64,000 nucleotides of DNA, taken from NCBI GenBank assembly GCA_002786025.1, contig NHNW01000043.1, positions 186,001-250,000 on the forward strand, written 5' to 3'. Shown in pieces: positions 33,178-45,844 of this stretch. Numbering within the stretch: the stretch's first letter is position 1; each line of letters begins with the position of its first letter. The stretch is from Zasmidium citrigriseum (taxonomy: Eukaryota > Ascomycota > Dothideomycetes > Mycosphaerellales > Mycosphaerellaceae). Under the pieces are notes generated by a model. The model was not told where the DNA came from. It made no database searches and was given only the letters and a program-made list of their open reading frames with translations. Position numbers and translations under genes: made by a program.

Positions 33178-36175
33178 TTACTTCCGACTTGATCCATACG
33201 CAGAATCCGCCGCATCAAATCCAGAAAAAGTCTGAACGCTTGCAAAGGTCGCGTCCAGCTCTGAGAAGGCATCGACTCCACCAGTAAAGCCGCTTGATTC
33301 GAAGGCGTTATATTCTTGATCGCTGGGTAGTTGTGAAAGCAGGACATCTGTGTGGTTGGAGTGATCCACGCCGCCAGTAACACCAGGAACCATTTCGGAT
33401 ACCATCTTGTGCAATCTGGAGCCGGGTCGTGCCTGTGGACTGCCCGTGGCCTCGAATGCCTCCCATACCAAGCCGAACAAGTTCTCAATTTCTCGTTGGC
33501 GCTTGCTTAGCTGGGATGGCCGTTGCTCGAGTAGAGCAATCTTCTTGTGCAAGTCCAAGATCATCTGGCTCTGTGACTGCGAGAAGTTGCCACTGATCGC
33601 TGCCGGATTCAGGTCGACTAGTGGCTCCATGGATACTGGATGGCTTATCATGGTTGATGATTCTGTCGTCGGCAGTACCATGTCATCATCCTGTTCCATT
33701 GCTAGTGCTGGATCGTGCGGCAAACACTCCTGAAAGCCATCAAGCTGGTCGAACTCAATAGGTGGAATTCTCCGAGCCGCAGGACCGTGAATCCGTGTGT
33801 CCGGTCTTCCAGGGGACTCCATTAGATTGGCGAGCTCTTTCTCGGGGTACTCCATTCTGAACAGCCCTTGCCATTGAGCCTCAGCGGTGAATATACATTG
33901 ACATTCGTTGGTTGCCGCCGCCGAGCGAGGCTGTCGACGTCGGCAAGCTGGCATCGAGCATCTCTTAACGCAAGTATCAATGCCAACCTTGGGCGAATGT
34001 TCGTGCAGTGACCTGGGATTGTCAAATTTCTTGAAACATCTCTCGCAGACGAACCAAGTGTGGCGGCTCAATCGCAGATGTCTCTGTAGCTGAGAGATGT
34101 GGTCATATTTCTTGTGGCAGTCGGGATACTTCTCGGGCTCTCCAACATGAAAGATGCAAGAAAATCGTCCCTCTTTCGAAGGGCTCTGCTTGTCATTCCC
34201 TTCTTCCCGTCTCTTTTCCCTACCGGACCCGTTTGAGGAGTCTTGGTCATCCTCGTCGCTGTTGCCTCGCTTGCGGCTTTTGTTGTTAGTACTTTGGCTT
34301 GGTCCTGGCTCAGGAAGACCGCTCGAGTTGTAAGAATTCGACTGCACCGGCCTCTTGTCCGATGACCCGCTTGCTGCTGCCGCTTCAGATATTCCAGCTA
34401 TTGGCCGCCTGGATCGAGCGCAACAGTCGTCTTGGAGTACCTCGGGACTCGTAGAGTTCGACCCGGTAGTTTCCGAAAGCAATGTCGAGCAAGATGAAGC
34501 TGGAGATGAGGGACGTGTTGCTCGAAGCAGTAGTTCAACCTTGCCGGCCAGGACTTGCAGGAGACCGTTTACGGGGTCTAAAGTTGTGTCATCTCTGTGA
34601 GCCCCTAGAGGGGAGAATCGATCGGTCTGAGCTTCGGTTATAGATCCATCACGGCAGGAGTCTTGAGGTTCTTTCATCAAAGGTGGACATGACTTGGATC
34701 TCACTGCTACATCAATGGGTCCGACATAGACTTGGTTCGTGCCATATGTTACGGAGTCTTCCTGTGCCGTGGCCCTTGGAGCAAACGAAGGTAAGTCTTT
34801 AGATGGCTCTCCTAAGCCGAGTATAGGTACTCCGACAGAGCTGCTTCCACCTTCGGAGCGTACAACTTCCTCTTGTTGGCTTAAGACGCCGTCGATGACG
34901 TTTGGCATATCGTCGAAGTTTGGCAAGTCGAGATCTGGACGATTGCTCCACTCTGATAGGATGGCGGGCTCCTTCGTCTGCTGTTGACGCCGCTCTCGAA
35001 TGTTGCCGTCTCGATGTTGGGCTAACACTTGCCTGAGAGCTGGATCATCTTTCTCCTTGTCGACATGGTGAACTCGGACATGCCTGAGAGGAGTTAAACG
35101 TAAGCTAATGTTGCGTGGACGAAACATACCTCTGTAAGTTATCGGGCCTGGGATATCGATGTTCTCTATCAGGACAAAAGGGACAAATGTATCCAGCGCT
35201 ACCATGGACCAGGCCGTGGCGTATCAGCTCACTCTTTCTTTTGAAGCCTTTTCCTCTTTCACTTCGCGGGCAGTCCAAGACCGGACAGTAGAGGGGCTTG
35301 TTTTGAAGGTGCACATTTCGATGGGAACTAGATTCATTAGCACAGCCAGGATGCTTTTGTAGTTGGGTGACTCACCTCAGAAGGTATTGCGTCTGGAACG
35401 GCAATGCATTACAGCCAGGGTAGTCGCAGATGAAGTCGCCAACGGAAGCTGTGGAAAGGATGGTTGTTGGTGCAGGCGGCATCAGCTTTGGAGATATCAA
35501 TCCATCATTCTGAGGAGGACAGGATCCATGTCCAGAGTCAAAAGTGCTCGACCCATCTGTATCAGAATGGTCCGATGGTAGGAAAGGTACAGGAGTGAGT
35601 TGCCTGTTAGGGATGTAGTAACTACTACTAGGGTGCGTTGAAGGAGGTCCCCATGTGAATTCATCAGGAGGGAACGATGTAGGCCGGCGAGCAAGGCGGT
35701 GGGCAGCCAGGTTTTGAGCGGTGTAATAGGCAGGATGGTGCGGAATGACGGGGCCCTGAGTGTCTCCATCATCTCCTTGCTGAGGTATTCCAGCCCTTAT
35801 AGGCAGCTTCCGAGTTTGTTGCAGGTCAACAGAAGCTTCACTTGCGGCATTGCTTTCTGCGTTTGTTGATGGAGTTGGACCATGTCGAGTAAGCTGACCC
35901 TCCCGCCTAGCATTTTCCACTTTCATCGGGTAAGCAGTCGTATCCTTATCGCCAGATGAAGGCCATGCAGAGGCGATATCAGCGTTCTCTCTCTCCGTTG
36001 CTATAGGGAAAGCTTCGAAACCTAGACATGCCACGCTGTGGTCTGATAATATCCTGGTCAGAGTATACGGCGGGTCTGGTTCTGGCTCTGGCGCGAGTTT
36101 GACAAGAGTGTGCGTCGAGAGCAGACTGTTCGTCCGTTCGGGGGCGTCCTCGTCGGCGTGGATTGTCTCACCCAT
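33178..36175 (-). CDS. Multi-finger C2H2 zinc-finger protein, 967 aa
   Basis: Probably a nuclear DNA-binding protein. Exons 35376-36175, 35130-35327 and 33178-35083 join in phase. Introns are 35328-35375 (48 nt) and 35084-35129 (46 nt). The first finger (CDYPGCNALPFQTQYLLSSH then RNVH) is split by intron 1. The second is YCPVLDC...KSELIRHGLVH. The third (YICPFCPDREHRYPRPDNLQ then RHVRVH) is split by intron 2. A distant fourth cluster contains PDCHKKYDHISQLQRHLRLS and WFVCERCFKKFDNPRSLHEH, followed by a Cys/Arg-rich patch. The regions between are low-complexity Ser/Pro/Asp/Glu. This arrangement of two finger clusters is common in poorly characterised ascomycete proteins. No ortholog is named. 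Confidence 0.87.
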
Positions 36176-37031
36176 AGCTTAGAAGTCTGGCCTGCGATGC
36201 TGGTGCTGAATGGCTTGGATCTCATTGATAACAAGGAGATTGTTTGCAGAGACAGTCTGCGAGGGTGATGAAATTGGAGTGAAATGGCGGATGGCGGATA
36301 GTATCTCTCAGCTCCTTCCTTCCAGCCTTGTGCCATAGCTATCCTGCAGGTCGAAACGTTGGCCGATCCAGTCGGAGGTCGCAGCATCTGACTTCTGTCC
36401 ACGCTAGTAGGTGGTAAGCGAGTGGTAAGCGAATATATTTGCTGTGCAGTGAAAACGTCTTCCAACGCACCCTCATCGTACAAAGGCCTTTCACCTTCTC
36501 ATGGACCGTATTCGGCGTGCTGTGTAGTGCGTTGGTCATGTTGCGAAGAGATGAAGCAGCTGCAGCTGCAGCTCGTTTGGACATTTGCACCTTCCGAAGC
36601 CGCACGTCCCACGCCAACTCCCGCTTTTCACATGTCAGCCAGCCGCACCCCTGACACCTAAGTGAAGTTAGATATATGCAACATTCACTCTCACCTCCAA
36701 CATTCGAAACACCGCCATGCCACGCCAGCCAATCGCCACGCCAGCCTGCCGTCCACATTCACATGAATAACTCGTACTAATCATTGGTGGTTCAGGGGCT
36801 AACATTCTTGATTCTCTTTAGGTTGCGCTAGTCAGTGTGGGAGTCCTCACTTCAAGTCACTTCAATCTCTTTTTTTGCCAATTTTTGATCGTTAGTTCGA
36901 AACTCGGTATTGTAGTGGTGTCTGCCTTTTCTTTTGCCAATTCGCCGCCGTCAATCACTTCATCGGTAGATATCGCCGACCTCTTTTGTAGCCTAACAGG
37001 GCCCTGCGTAGGAAGATCGAAGGCTGACAAA
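36176..37031. other. Intergenic, nothing supported
   Basis: Promoter of the C2H2 gene and 3' flank of the next HET gene. Open frames in this interval lack motifs and conserved-looking composition. Confidence 0.5.
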
Positions 37032-38742
37032 TTAAACAACCCGAACTTCAGTGACCGCAGACCGACAGAGTGCTCCAAGGAAAGCTCGTGTCTGACGTTC
37101 GAAGGCCCGGACACCCAAACTTCCGTCACGTGAGGCAGGCAAGAACGCAGACGCAAGTCTATACGTGCCTTTCTCAGGAGCAGGTAAGAGTGTGAATGCG
37201 AAGACCCAACCATCTGGATAGAAAATGATCTCTTCTTCGCTAGTATCCAATTTTGGAAACGAGATTGATGCGGGATAAGTCATGCCCCTGATGATATGAT
37301 CGGCTGGAGAAGCGTTAGCCAGCTGACAAGAAATGGACTGACCTGCTATGAGGTGGCAGCTCTTGGGGACCGCTAGAGCAGTGCGCTCCGAGCAATGCTA
37401 TACTCTCCCCAAGGACCAGCAGGACAAAGCGGCTGGACTTACTAGTCTTGATGTCACCCGTCGTAGGGTCCATCGAGTGAGGACAGGCATAAGACAGCGC
37501 AAAATCCTGGCAGGTTCGAAATATCCATCCTTTGAGTACCAGCGTATTTCCATCGAGTCTTGCTTCCCACGGGTGGCCAAACTCGGGCGGGGAATTCCAC
37601 GCACGATACGGGGAGTTGAAGTCATGATAGATGTGCTTACCGGCAAAGCACAGCCTCGCAAGTACGCTATGTTCCACAGAGCGGTATTGCGGCTGAAGTA
37701 ACCAGTTTGGCATCCAGGAAGGTAAGTCAGACTGGAGTGAGTAGGCCGTTGTGGTAGCACAGATCAACATCTTCTTGAGCGTCGGATGGTCTTCGGACCC
37801 ACGGTCTTTCTCGTAGCAATAACGACCAAACTGTCGAAACAACTTGGTCGGGCAAATGGTGTAATCAATCTCTGGTAGAGACGGTAAATCGATGACAGCT
37901 CCAAACTTGTGTTGAGAATAGTGACCAGCACTATAGTGTTCGTTGCTGATGCTGTACAACGAGTACAGACGGTCCAGATCATTGGCGCAAGCCGAGGAGC
38001 GAAACGCTATCAACCTATCGAGCAGCGCGCCATTTTCGTTGAAGCCGTTTAGAACCTGGAGTGTAGTTGGATCCTGAACAAGGTGTTTCTTTCCCAGCAG
38101 ATCCTCGAACCAGAACCTGACGCCGCCAAGGAGCACATGTCGGATGCGACTTAGTACTACTTCTTGGATGATCCAACGGCGACTGAACCAAGACCGTTCA
38201 GTCGATGCCTGCATGGCGGCGACGGCTTCCTGTTCCGTGCGCTCGCCAGCCAAGCAAGAGACAATACCCGAAGCCTCCTCATCTGTGGCCTCACCAAGCC
38301 AGACAATAAGCGAAAGTGCCTTACGATACACCGTAGCCATTTGCTGGACCTGCTTCGCCTTCTCCTTTGCGTCTTGCTGGTTTATACAGATGGCGTCCAC
38401 CCACAGGGTAGGAAGAAACCATTTCGATGTTCTGCCGTCGTCTTTTCGAACAGCAGCCTGCTCCCGAATACGCTTCAATCCAGCGTGGAGGTTCTTGGTG
38501 ACAGGTAATCGAATCACATCGCAGTGTATGAAGTCGTCGCAAACTGGCGAACCCCAAGCATAGGAAAGAGCGTTGTATGTCCCATTGCGATCGAGAGAGA
38601 CTACGCTCATGGTTGCAACGATCCGCTCTTGTAAATCGTTCGATGGTTGGAGATGAATCAGCCGGACCTCGTTGTCGCCGAGAGCATGTCTAGCATACAG
38701 GGCTTGAACATCCGCAGATAATGGTTCCATTTCTTGGCTCAA
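37032..38742 (-). CDS. HET-domain protein, 551 aa, one intron
   Basis: The second heterokaryon-incompatibility domain protein of the window. HET blocks: TYNALSYAWGS (55-65), LWVDAICINQQDAKEK running to LIVWLG (113-150), and RSWFSRRWIIQEVVLS (183-198). An intron at 37288-37342 (GTCAGT...GCTAAC...ATCAG, 55 nt) keeps phase and adds a C-terminal exon reading GMTYPASISFPKLDTSEEEI to the stop at 37032. Without splicing the protein ends shortly after HSRSVHFLSAG. The two HET proteins share only the domain by eye and are not a recent duplication. Role in fusion incompatibility is inference from the family. Confidence 0.9.
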
Positions 38743-39658
38743 AGGGGTTGATATGCCGTTGTGTTGGGCGGGAGATAAATTTCGGAGGCGAGAGTCATTG
38801 TCTTAAGCTGCAAAGGCTGGCAGCCACTCTCAGGTCGCACAGGCTGTGCGTAGGCGCAGCTGTCAGCCCCATATCCTGTGGCGTCTTCCTGAGACGCACG
38901 ACGTGTAGGCCGCAAGACATCGAGCTGAGGACAGTACCGGGCGGCTAACGGCGCTCTCTTGATGAGCACGATGGTGGCTGTTGCAGAGACAAACCGGATC
39001 CAGCAGGGCAGAACAACGGCCGGGATCGCTTGGTCCTTGAAGGTATACCGCAATCCAACGCAGGTAGATTGGAGAGCGGGTGCTGCAATCTCCAGAACTC
39101 TACGCTTCCTCGAACAGCCAACATCGGCATCAATGCCACGGATAAACGCACAGCTCGGGGAGACGACCGAGAAAGAGGTGCTTTTGGCCGCCTTCTAGGT
39201 CCTCGAGCGTGTCTGCAGAATCCACCTCGGAAGGTACCCGGATGCGCTGAGAACCACTGACAAGCAGCGGGTGGTCGGAACAACAAGTAAACGTGTACGT
39301 GCCTTGTCCTCCAGGCATGATTCTGTTGGTGGTCTGTGCCGAAGCCCAACGTCGTACAGTCCAGGCACAGTGTATATCTCAGATGGCGCAGGTTGCTTCG
39401 AATCCGCACAATCTGGTGTTGACGTCTCTCAAGGCTTTCGTGAAGGCTAGAGTCGACCTTCCGATCAGAAGTCCAACTGCGCGCAATCGTTTGGTTGCCT
39501 CAATGGCGGAAAGTAATCCAGAGTCTTGTTCCAGCGTGGCATGGCATTGGCGGCTACTTGAAAACAGTGAATCAACTTCACAGACATGAATGAGAGCAAG
39601 ACTTACTGACCTCATTGAATCCTGAGACAGAGCATGTTCTCAACCAAGACTGCCATTT
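38743..39658. other. Intergenic, nothing supported
   Basis: No supported gene. Several overlapping open frames (for example minus 38945-39409) are Arg/Ser/Pro-rich and look like chance frames in GC-rich DNA. Confidence 0.45.
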
Positions 39659-40871
39659 TCACCTCCCCTCCACCCTCGGCGCATCCCCAATCCTAAAAAC
39701 ATACTTAACCGCACTCGCCCTCCCCTCCTTCAAATTCCTCAAACCCCTCTCCACACCCTCCAAACCGCCCTCAACAACCTCCTGCGGCTGGGGCTTAAAC
39801 CACCCCTCCTCCAAACCCTTGGCAATATACCTGAAATGCACATGTCCGAAATCCTTCAAATCGTCCGGGACGCCATGCACGCTGCCCACAGTCGTCAAGC
39901 TTTGTTGTATGCCTTGAGGGATCTCGGAGTATCTCTTCCCCGGCAGGACTAATGTTATCTTGCCCGTGTTTCGATCCAAGACTTTGCAGATGTTCTGGTA
40001 GCTGCCTTTTTCGCTGACGGCGTCGAAGGCGTATTCGATTTTGCCGTGTTTATTCCTCGCCTCTTCGAAACCTTTTACCACGGCATCGTCGCCTTCCCGG
40101 TAGTCGATTATGACGTCTCCTTTCTCGGGGGAGATGAGAGATTGGACGTGCGGGATGCCTTTGCCAGCGACGCAGATAAGAGGGTGGATGTTCGCTCGCT
40201 GGGCGAGTTGAATGGTGTAGGAGCCGACGGCGGAAGCGGCACCGTAGACTATGAGTGGCGTGGGGTGGGTTACTGGGAGCCACGGTTCGGGGAGGCGGAG
40301 GCGTGCGAAGAGACCGACTGCGGCGGTGAGGGCTGCGAGGGGAATGGCGGCGCCTTCTGGAGGGAGATCAGCAATGAGGTGAGAATGGTGATGTGGTGCT
40401 TACCCTGGAAGCTAATCTTCGCTGGAAGATGAGCTGTGGTATGAGCCCAAGAGAGCGCGTATTCGGCGTAAGAACCTCCGGGTTTCATCATCTCGTGGAA
40501 TGCAATGACTCTGTCGCCGGGCTTGAACTCTGAGACGTGCTCGCCGACTTCGTGTACGTATCCAGAGATGTCGTCGCCCTGATTGACTGGTGGCTTGTCC
40601 GTCATGACTTGCGGTCGTTTCCTGCCAAATGTCAGACGCGATCCATCTCTTCTTACTGAAGTCCATACCAGTCCTTTGGATTGCTCCCACTGTAGACGAT
40701 CTTCGTAACGACTTGATATGGACCAGGCTTCGGGATAGGAGCATCTTGAACCGTGACCTTGGGTCCTTTGGCAACGACTGCCTCCTTCATCGTTCCGGTC
40801 GAAGAGCTCCGCGTCTGGCCGGCAATCTGCGAGAGTCGTCGTGAGGCAGACATGGTGAATGTCCGTAGCAT
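39659..40871 (-). CDS. Medium-chain (MDR) quinone/enoyl reductase-like oxidoreductase, 372 aa
   Basis: An NAD(P)H-dependent medium-chain dehydrogenase/reductase of the zinc-free quinone-reductase or trans-enoyl-reductase type. The N-terminus (MLRTFTMSASRRLSQIAGQT) is basic and Ser/Arg-rich, so a mitochondrial presequence is possible; an internal Met before KEAVVAKGPKVTVQDAPIPK would give a cytosolic form. The GroES-like domain has SGSNPKDW, then GDDISGYVHEVGEHVSEFKP and GDRVIAFHEMMKPGGSYAEY. After intron 2, IPLAALTAAVGLF and PLIVYGAASAVGSYTIQLAQ give the nucleotide-binding loop. No catalytic zinc Cys/His set is visible. Introns 40622-40668 and 40357-40403 (47 nt each) keep phase. Substrate is unknown. 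Confidence 0.88.
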
Positions 40872-41644
40872 GATCGAAAAGGAAAGAAACGACTGTACTC
40901 TCTTAGCTGCCCAAGAAATGTACTACCGCCTACTGCTTGCCTGCAGATGGAGCAATGCCCGATTCGATGCAGAAGCCATGAAGTCAACGCCTCCGCACTC
41001 AAGACCGAGGTTCTCCTCGTTGACGGAGACTTTTTGTACGCTGTTGACTCGCTCTTTCTGAGATCGCTCACAACGAAGTAGGACGTGACGTCGGGATGCT
41101 GGCCCAAGATGGAATGGAGATTGTGGGTAGAACGATGGAGCCAGACCCAAGGACCGGGAGAAACCAACGCCCCGCGAAGATGGAACGATCGCACGTGAGG
41201 TGTGGAGTCCGAGCCAGCATTGGAACGGTGGTGCTGCAACGATCCAACGATGGATGGGTTGAATCAAGAGCTGTCCAATGCTCGAATGATCGTTTTCATG
41301 GCAACATAGACATTTTGACAGCTTGGTGAATGTAATATTGATTGAGATGGCTGTGAAAGAGGTGGATAGAACGGAGGTCCGTCCGGGAGTGGGTCGTCGT
41401 TGTTTCCCCGGCGACGGCTCGTTTACGACTTGGCGGTTTCACGTCTCCCGCCAAAGCGCAGCCAAAGCAAAGCAGAAGCCGGCGACATTCTGCAATCCCC
41501 CGACGTCACTCCAAGACCTCGACACCACACCGCCGCTCCTTGACAACAACACGTTCACTCGCTCTTGGTCCTCTATACCACCGCCGCTCAATCACGAGCA
41601 ATCGCATCGAGCTGGCGAACCAGTGATACACCACCGCCGACAAG
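40872..41644. promoter_or_regulatory. Divergent intergenic region before the kinesin gene
   Basis: This separates the minus-strand reductase from the plus-strand kinesin and must hold both promoters. No TATA box or operator-like repeat is convincing. The last 150 bases are C/A-rich and lead into the kinesin ATG at 41645, where the context CAAGATGG is good. Confidence 0.4.
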
Positions 41645-44600
41645 ATGGCCGCCGCGGCCGGAGGTGTCGACCGCAACAGCAGCATCCAGGTCGCCATTCG
41701 CGTGCGTCCCTTCACTATCCAGGAGGCTGCTCAGCTCACCCGCAACGACGATGGTCCTCTCTTCCTTGGCGACGGCTCGCTCGCTGCTGTCCCCAAGCCA
41801 AAGCTCGGCCAGAAGGGCCTGCGCAGCGTGATCAAGGTGCTTGACGAGAAGTGCCTGTAAGTCAATCAAAATCAAACAATTTTGATTCAATGCTTATCAA
41901 TTGCTTACAGAGTCTTCGACCCGCCCGAGGACAACCCCGTCCAGCGCTTCAGTCGCTCCGTCGTGCCCACTGGCAAGCGCGTCAAGGACCAAACATTCGC
42001 TTTCGACCGCGTCCTCGACGAGAATGCCACCCAAAACGACGTCTACGAGAACACCACCAAAGGCCTTTTGGACTCTGTTCTCGATGGCTACAACTGTACA
42101 GTCTTCGCGTACGGCGCAACCGGCTGCGGAAAGACGCATACCATCACCGGCACCTCCGCGCAGCCGGGCATCATCTTCATGACCATGCAGGAGCTGTTTG
42201 AGAAGATTGAAGAATTGAGAGAGACGAAAGACTGCGAAGTCACGCTGTCCTACTTGGAGATCTACAATGAGAAGATCCGTGATCTGCTTATGCCAGATGA
42301 GACTGGCAAGCAAAACCTTATGCTGCGCGAGGACAACAAGCAGGCTGTTTCAGTCGCTGGACTGTCATCGCACAAGCCGAAGGATGTCGCCGAAATCATG
42401 GAGATGGTGCTGCGCGGCAATGCCAACCGCACGCAGTCGCCCACCGAAGCCAATGCGACCTCTTCCCGATCACATGCTGTACTTCAGGTCAATGTGTCTT
42501 CCAAGGATCGCAATGCCTCCGTACACGAGCCTGTCACATTCGCGACTTTCTCCATCATCGACTTGGCTGGCTCCGAGCGTGCTTCAGCGACCAAGAACAG
42601 AGGTGTCCGTTTGCAGGAGGGCGCAAACATCAACAAGTCGCTTCTGGCTCTCGGCTCATGCATCAACGCCCTGTGCGAGCTCCGCAGCCACATCCCATTC
42701 CGCAACTCGGTCCTTACCCGTCTGCTCAAATTCAGTCTGGGCGGCAACTGTCGCACGGTCATGATTGTCTGCGTTTCGCCTAGCAGTGCGCACTTCGACG
42801 AGACTCAGAACACCCTGCGTTACGCCAACAGAGCCAAGAATATTCGAACCAAGAGCGTTCGCAACGTCTACAACGTCGATCGCCATGTCAAGGACTACCT
42901 CAAGAAGATCGACGAGCAGATGGTCCGCATCAACGAGCTCACCGAACAGCAGAAGAAGTCTGAAGAAGTGTTTTTTGCCAAATTCCGCAAGGCCGAGTCC
43001 AAGAAGTCCGAGATTGCCCACGATGGCATTCAGCGAATTCGCGCCGCATACGACAACTCTTCCCAGGAACGCATCGAGCGCATCACCAACACCAAGAGAC
43101 TCCGCCAGATCGAGCGCCGCATTGGTGCCATCTCTGGCTGGGTTGGCTGCTTCGATCAGGTCTGTGAGAGCCGCGAGGAAGAAGAGCCACCAGCTGCTCT
43201 GGTCGCGATGCGCAAGACCGCACAGGGCATTCTGCTGGAGCTCGAGGGCAGCCGCCAGCATTACCACCAACGCCTGGCCAAGAACAACTGGACCCGTGCG
43301 ATGGAGACGGCCGTGCAAGATGGTGTTCGCCAACTGCAGAATGTCGATGGAGTCGTTCCTGACAGCGCTGAAGAATCAAGTCTGTACAAGGAGGTTGAGC
43401 TGCTCAAGAGCCGAGCAGACATTGAGCTTCACACTCAGGTCATGGAGCAGGACAAGACTGGCGAAGCAGGCCTCATGCAAGTGATGCTGACGGCCAACTT
43501 CGAGACTATTGCCATCATCAACCAGATCCTGCAGATGAGCGAGGAGGACGCCATCCAAGCCGCGCGCGATGTCTTGGGCAAGCTCCTGCAATCCTGCACT
43601 GAGGCTACTGGACAGGTCATCAAGCCTGACGGCGGCCTTCAAATCACCGAAGCAGTCCCACCAACTCGATCCGGCACGCCAAAGAAGAAGAAGCAAATCC
43701 CACTCATGGGCCCCAGCCCGCTGAAGACCAAGATTCGACAGTCTCTCCCGTCTCAGCCGGCACCCACTGCCATACCATCCCACATGGCAGCAGAACTCCA
43801 ACCCTCACCGAACGTAGGCTCTAGCCCAGTCCGCGGAGCAACAGCGAGTCCTAGAAGGCGCGTCAAGCTCGGCGGTACTGCTCGCAAGGGAGTCGCATTC
43901 TCTGGTGGCACTCCTAAGAAGAAGTCGCCAAAGAAGCGTGTCGTGAGATGGAGGGATGAGGATGCCAACGCTGGTGCTCTGGTCGAGTTCCAGCCAACGC
44001 CGAAGAAGTTCGACAGCACGCCGCCGGTTACCAACGGGCTCGACAGCGACTCCAATGAGCCGCCGAAATTGTCATCTGCGTATGATGCTGATGGCGAGAT
44101 CATGTCCAGCCCACTCCCGGCCCCACCAGTCCAAACCAGCGAGGCCCGCAAGCCCGGCACAGGTCGATTCGCGGCTGGTTTCCTGTCAAAGAAGGCCGAG
44201 TCTTCGCCGTCCATGCCACCACCATCGTTCAGCTCTGGAGCGTTCTCTAGTGAAGACGAATCCAGCCCGCTGCGATCGATGGAGGGTAATAGGGCACCGC
44301 AGCCTCGCAGCTTGCACACCAAGAAGACTAGTCGTCTCCCAGCTCCAAGCTCAGGATCTGAGAAAGAGCAAGAAGATGGCTCATCCTATACGTCCAGCAG
44401 CGACGTCGACAAGTCATTCACGGACAAGGAAGCTCGCCACATCGGTGCTGCCATGCGAAAGGGCAGGCGGACATCGTCTCTCGGAGGCAATCCTTCAGCC
44501 CGTCAACGTGAGAAGGACATCGCCCATCGCCGTCGCAGCCCGACTGCGACTTCTCCACCAGCCGAGAACAGCTCTTTCTCTGACTCTCACGCCCGCCGAT

Positions 44601-44815
44601 TCGTCAACTCGGCTCGCGACGCCAGCTCGCGCAACAGTATCCTCAGCCCTCGCACGCAGCCCGTCACCAAGGGCTCGCTGCCTCTTACTGCCCGCCGCAG
44701 CATGTTCGACCTTGGCGGAACTCCGCAGACCGCACCGCGACCGGCCTCCCGGGCCAGTAGCGTTGTCCCTGGTAGTGCCACTCGCGGAAGCGCCACCAAG
44801 CCACCGTTCAGATAA
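41645..44815 (+). CDS. Kinesin-8-like microtubule motor (Kip3-type), 1038 aa
   Basis: An ATP-driven microtubule motor, probably the plus-end-directed depolymerising kinesin-8 class that controls spindle and cytoplasmic microtubule length. The motor domain is N-terminal: SSIQVAIRVRPF at the start, P-loop GATGCGKT (about 139-146), switch I NATSSRSH (252-259), switch II DLAGSE (288-293), and NTLRYANRAKNI before a coiled-coil neck (KIDEQMVRINELTEQQKKSE). The class call rests on the long insert after the first strand and on general similarity, so kinesin family is certain and subfamily is probable. One intron at 41857-41910 (54 nt) keeps phase. The tail is long, Ser/Pro/Lys-rich and basic (KKKSPKKRVVRWRDED), with many SP sites suited to CDK-type phosphorylation. 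Confidence 0.95.
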
Positions 44816-45176
44816 GGAGCATGGAAAGGATGAGATACCCCCTGGATTGTTTCCCCGCATTGTACTACTTTATGGCATCCAAGTGCTGGATGACATTGTT
44901 GTCTGAGTAAATCATTGGGAGGGCGTTTGAATGATCAAAGATGGGACTGGATGATGATGGCGCTTTTGGGTGGGTCTCTGGTCTCCCTTTGATCAATGTA
45001 CTACAGCATGCTTAGCGTTTTAGCGAGCGCTCTTTCGTATTCAATGAAGACTGTTTAAGATGTTCAGCATTTCGCCTCTTCCCTCCTGCGCCAACTTTGA
45101 CATCGCACTGCTGCTATCTCCGTGATCATGGCCCCTGACCGAGCCCTTCAACACCCCCATCGTCTCTTCTCGTCAT
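44816..45176. other. 3' flank of the kinesin gene
   Basis: Convergent 3' region between the kinesin and a small minus-strand membrane protein. No gene or clear terminator was seen. Confidence 0.4.
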
Positions 45177-45491
45177 CTATCGATTCGCGGAGACAGCCCC
45201 ATCCTCCCGATCAATCACATCCAACTCAACCTCCTCCTCAATCGTCGGCAGAACAGACCGTCTCGCCTGTCTCCGTCTCTCCCTCCGATCTTCCCCTTCA
45301 TCACCACACAGCAGACACCACAGCACGCCAGTGAAGAAGAGCGCAAGCATATAAATAAAAACCAGCAGTTCAAGAATTTCCTTGTGCGATTTGCTGAGGT
45401 TGCCATATTTGACTATGGGGCCTGTTATGGTGAGGGCCAGGGCGATGCCGATGAAGGCTGTGGCGACGGTGTTGCGGCAGGGACGTCTCAT
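45177..45491 (-). CDS. Small two-TM membrane protein, 104 aa
   Basis: The likely start at 45491 gives MRRPCRNTVATAFIGIALAL. Two hydrophobic segments follow (AFIGIALALTITGPIV and LELLVFIYMLALFFTGVLWC), with a short loop between. The cytosolic-looking charged tail has a basic run (RRERRRQARR) and then an acidic run (EEEVELDVIDREDG). An in-frame upstream start at 45635 would add 48 Ser/Arg-rich residues; I prefer the internal start because the added part looks untranslated. The next gene on the same strand is another two-TM small protein. The family is not recognised. Confidence 0.6.
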   Translation of the reverse strand: MRRPCRNTVATAFIGIALALTITGPIVKYGNLSKSHKEILELLVFIYMLALFFTGVLWCLLCGDEGEDRRERRRQARRSVLPTIEEEVELDVIDREDGAVSANR

Positions 45492-45844
45492 GGGGTTGGC
45501 GTGATTGGGGCGAGGGAGGTGTGACGACGCAGACTTTCGGGAAAGGGGAATAGACCTGGTAGCAAACGATGTGCAAACGATCTTTGTGTGACTTCTACTC
45601 CCTACGCTTGTGCGTGAGCTTGTGATGTGATGCAATCAACGGCGCCTACTCGTCTTCGGCTGCCGTGATGCTTTCTCCTCCCTTCCATCTCCATCTCCTC
45701 GTTTCCAGCTCAGACCCAGCATCTGAACAGCCTTTCGGCATCATCGAGAATCTCTATTCGGCAGGGATGATGTGGTGAAGTTCTATCAAATGTTAGCATC
45801 GTAATGCCGTGAACAAGGGCTCTCGAAAGTAACTCACCTTGCCC

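Noticed and set aside
42656..43333. Minus-strand open frame of 225 codons inside the kinesin gene
   Set aside because: The plus strand here encodes the conserved kinesin motor and neck. The antisense frame is Leu/Ala/Val-rich as a shadow of kinesin codon use.
43753..44906. Overlapping plus and minus frames in the kinesin tail
   Set aside because: They lie in the low-complexity, GC-biased tail coding region, where chance frames are common. Neither has a start context or domain.
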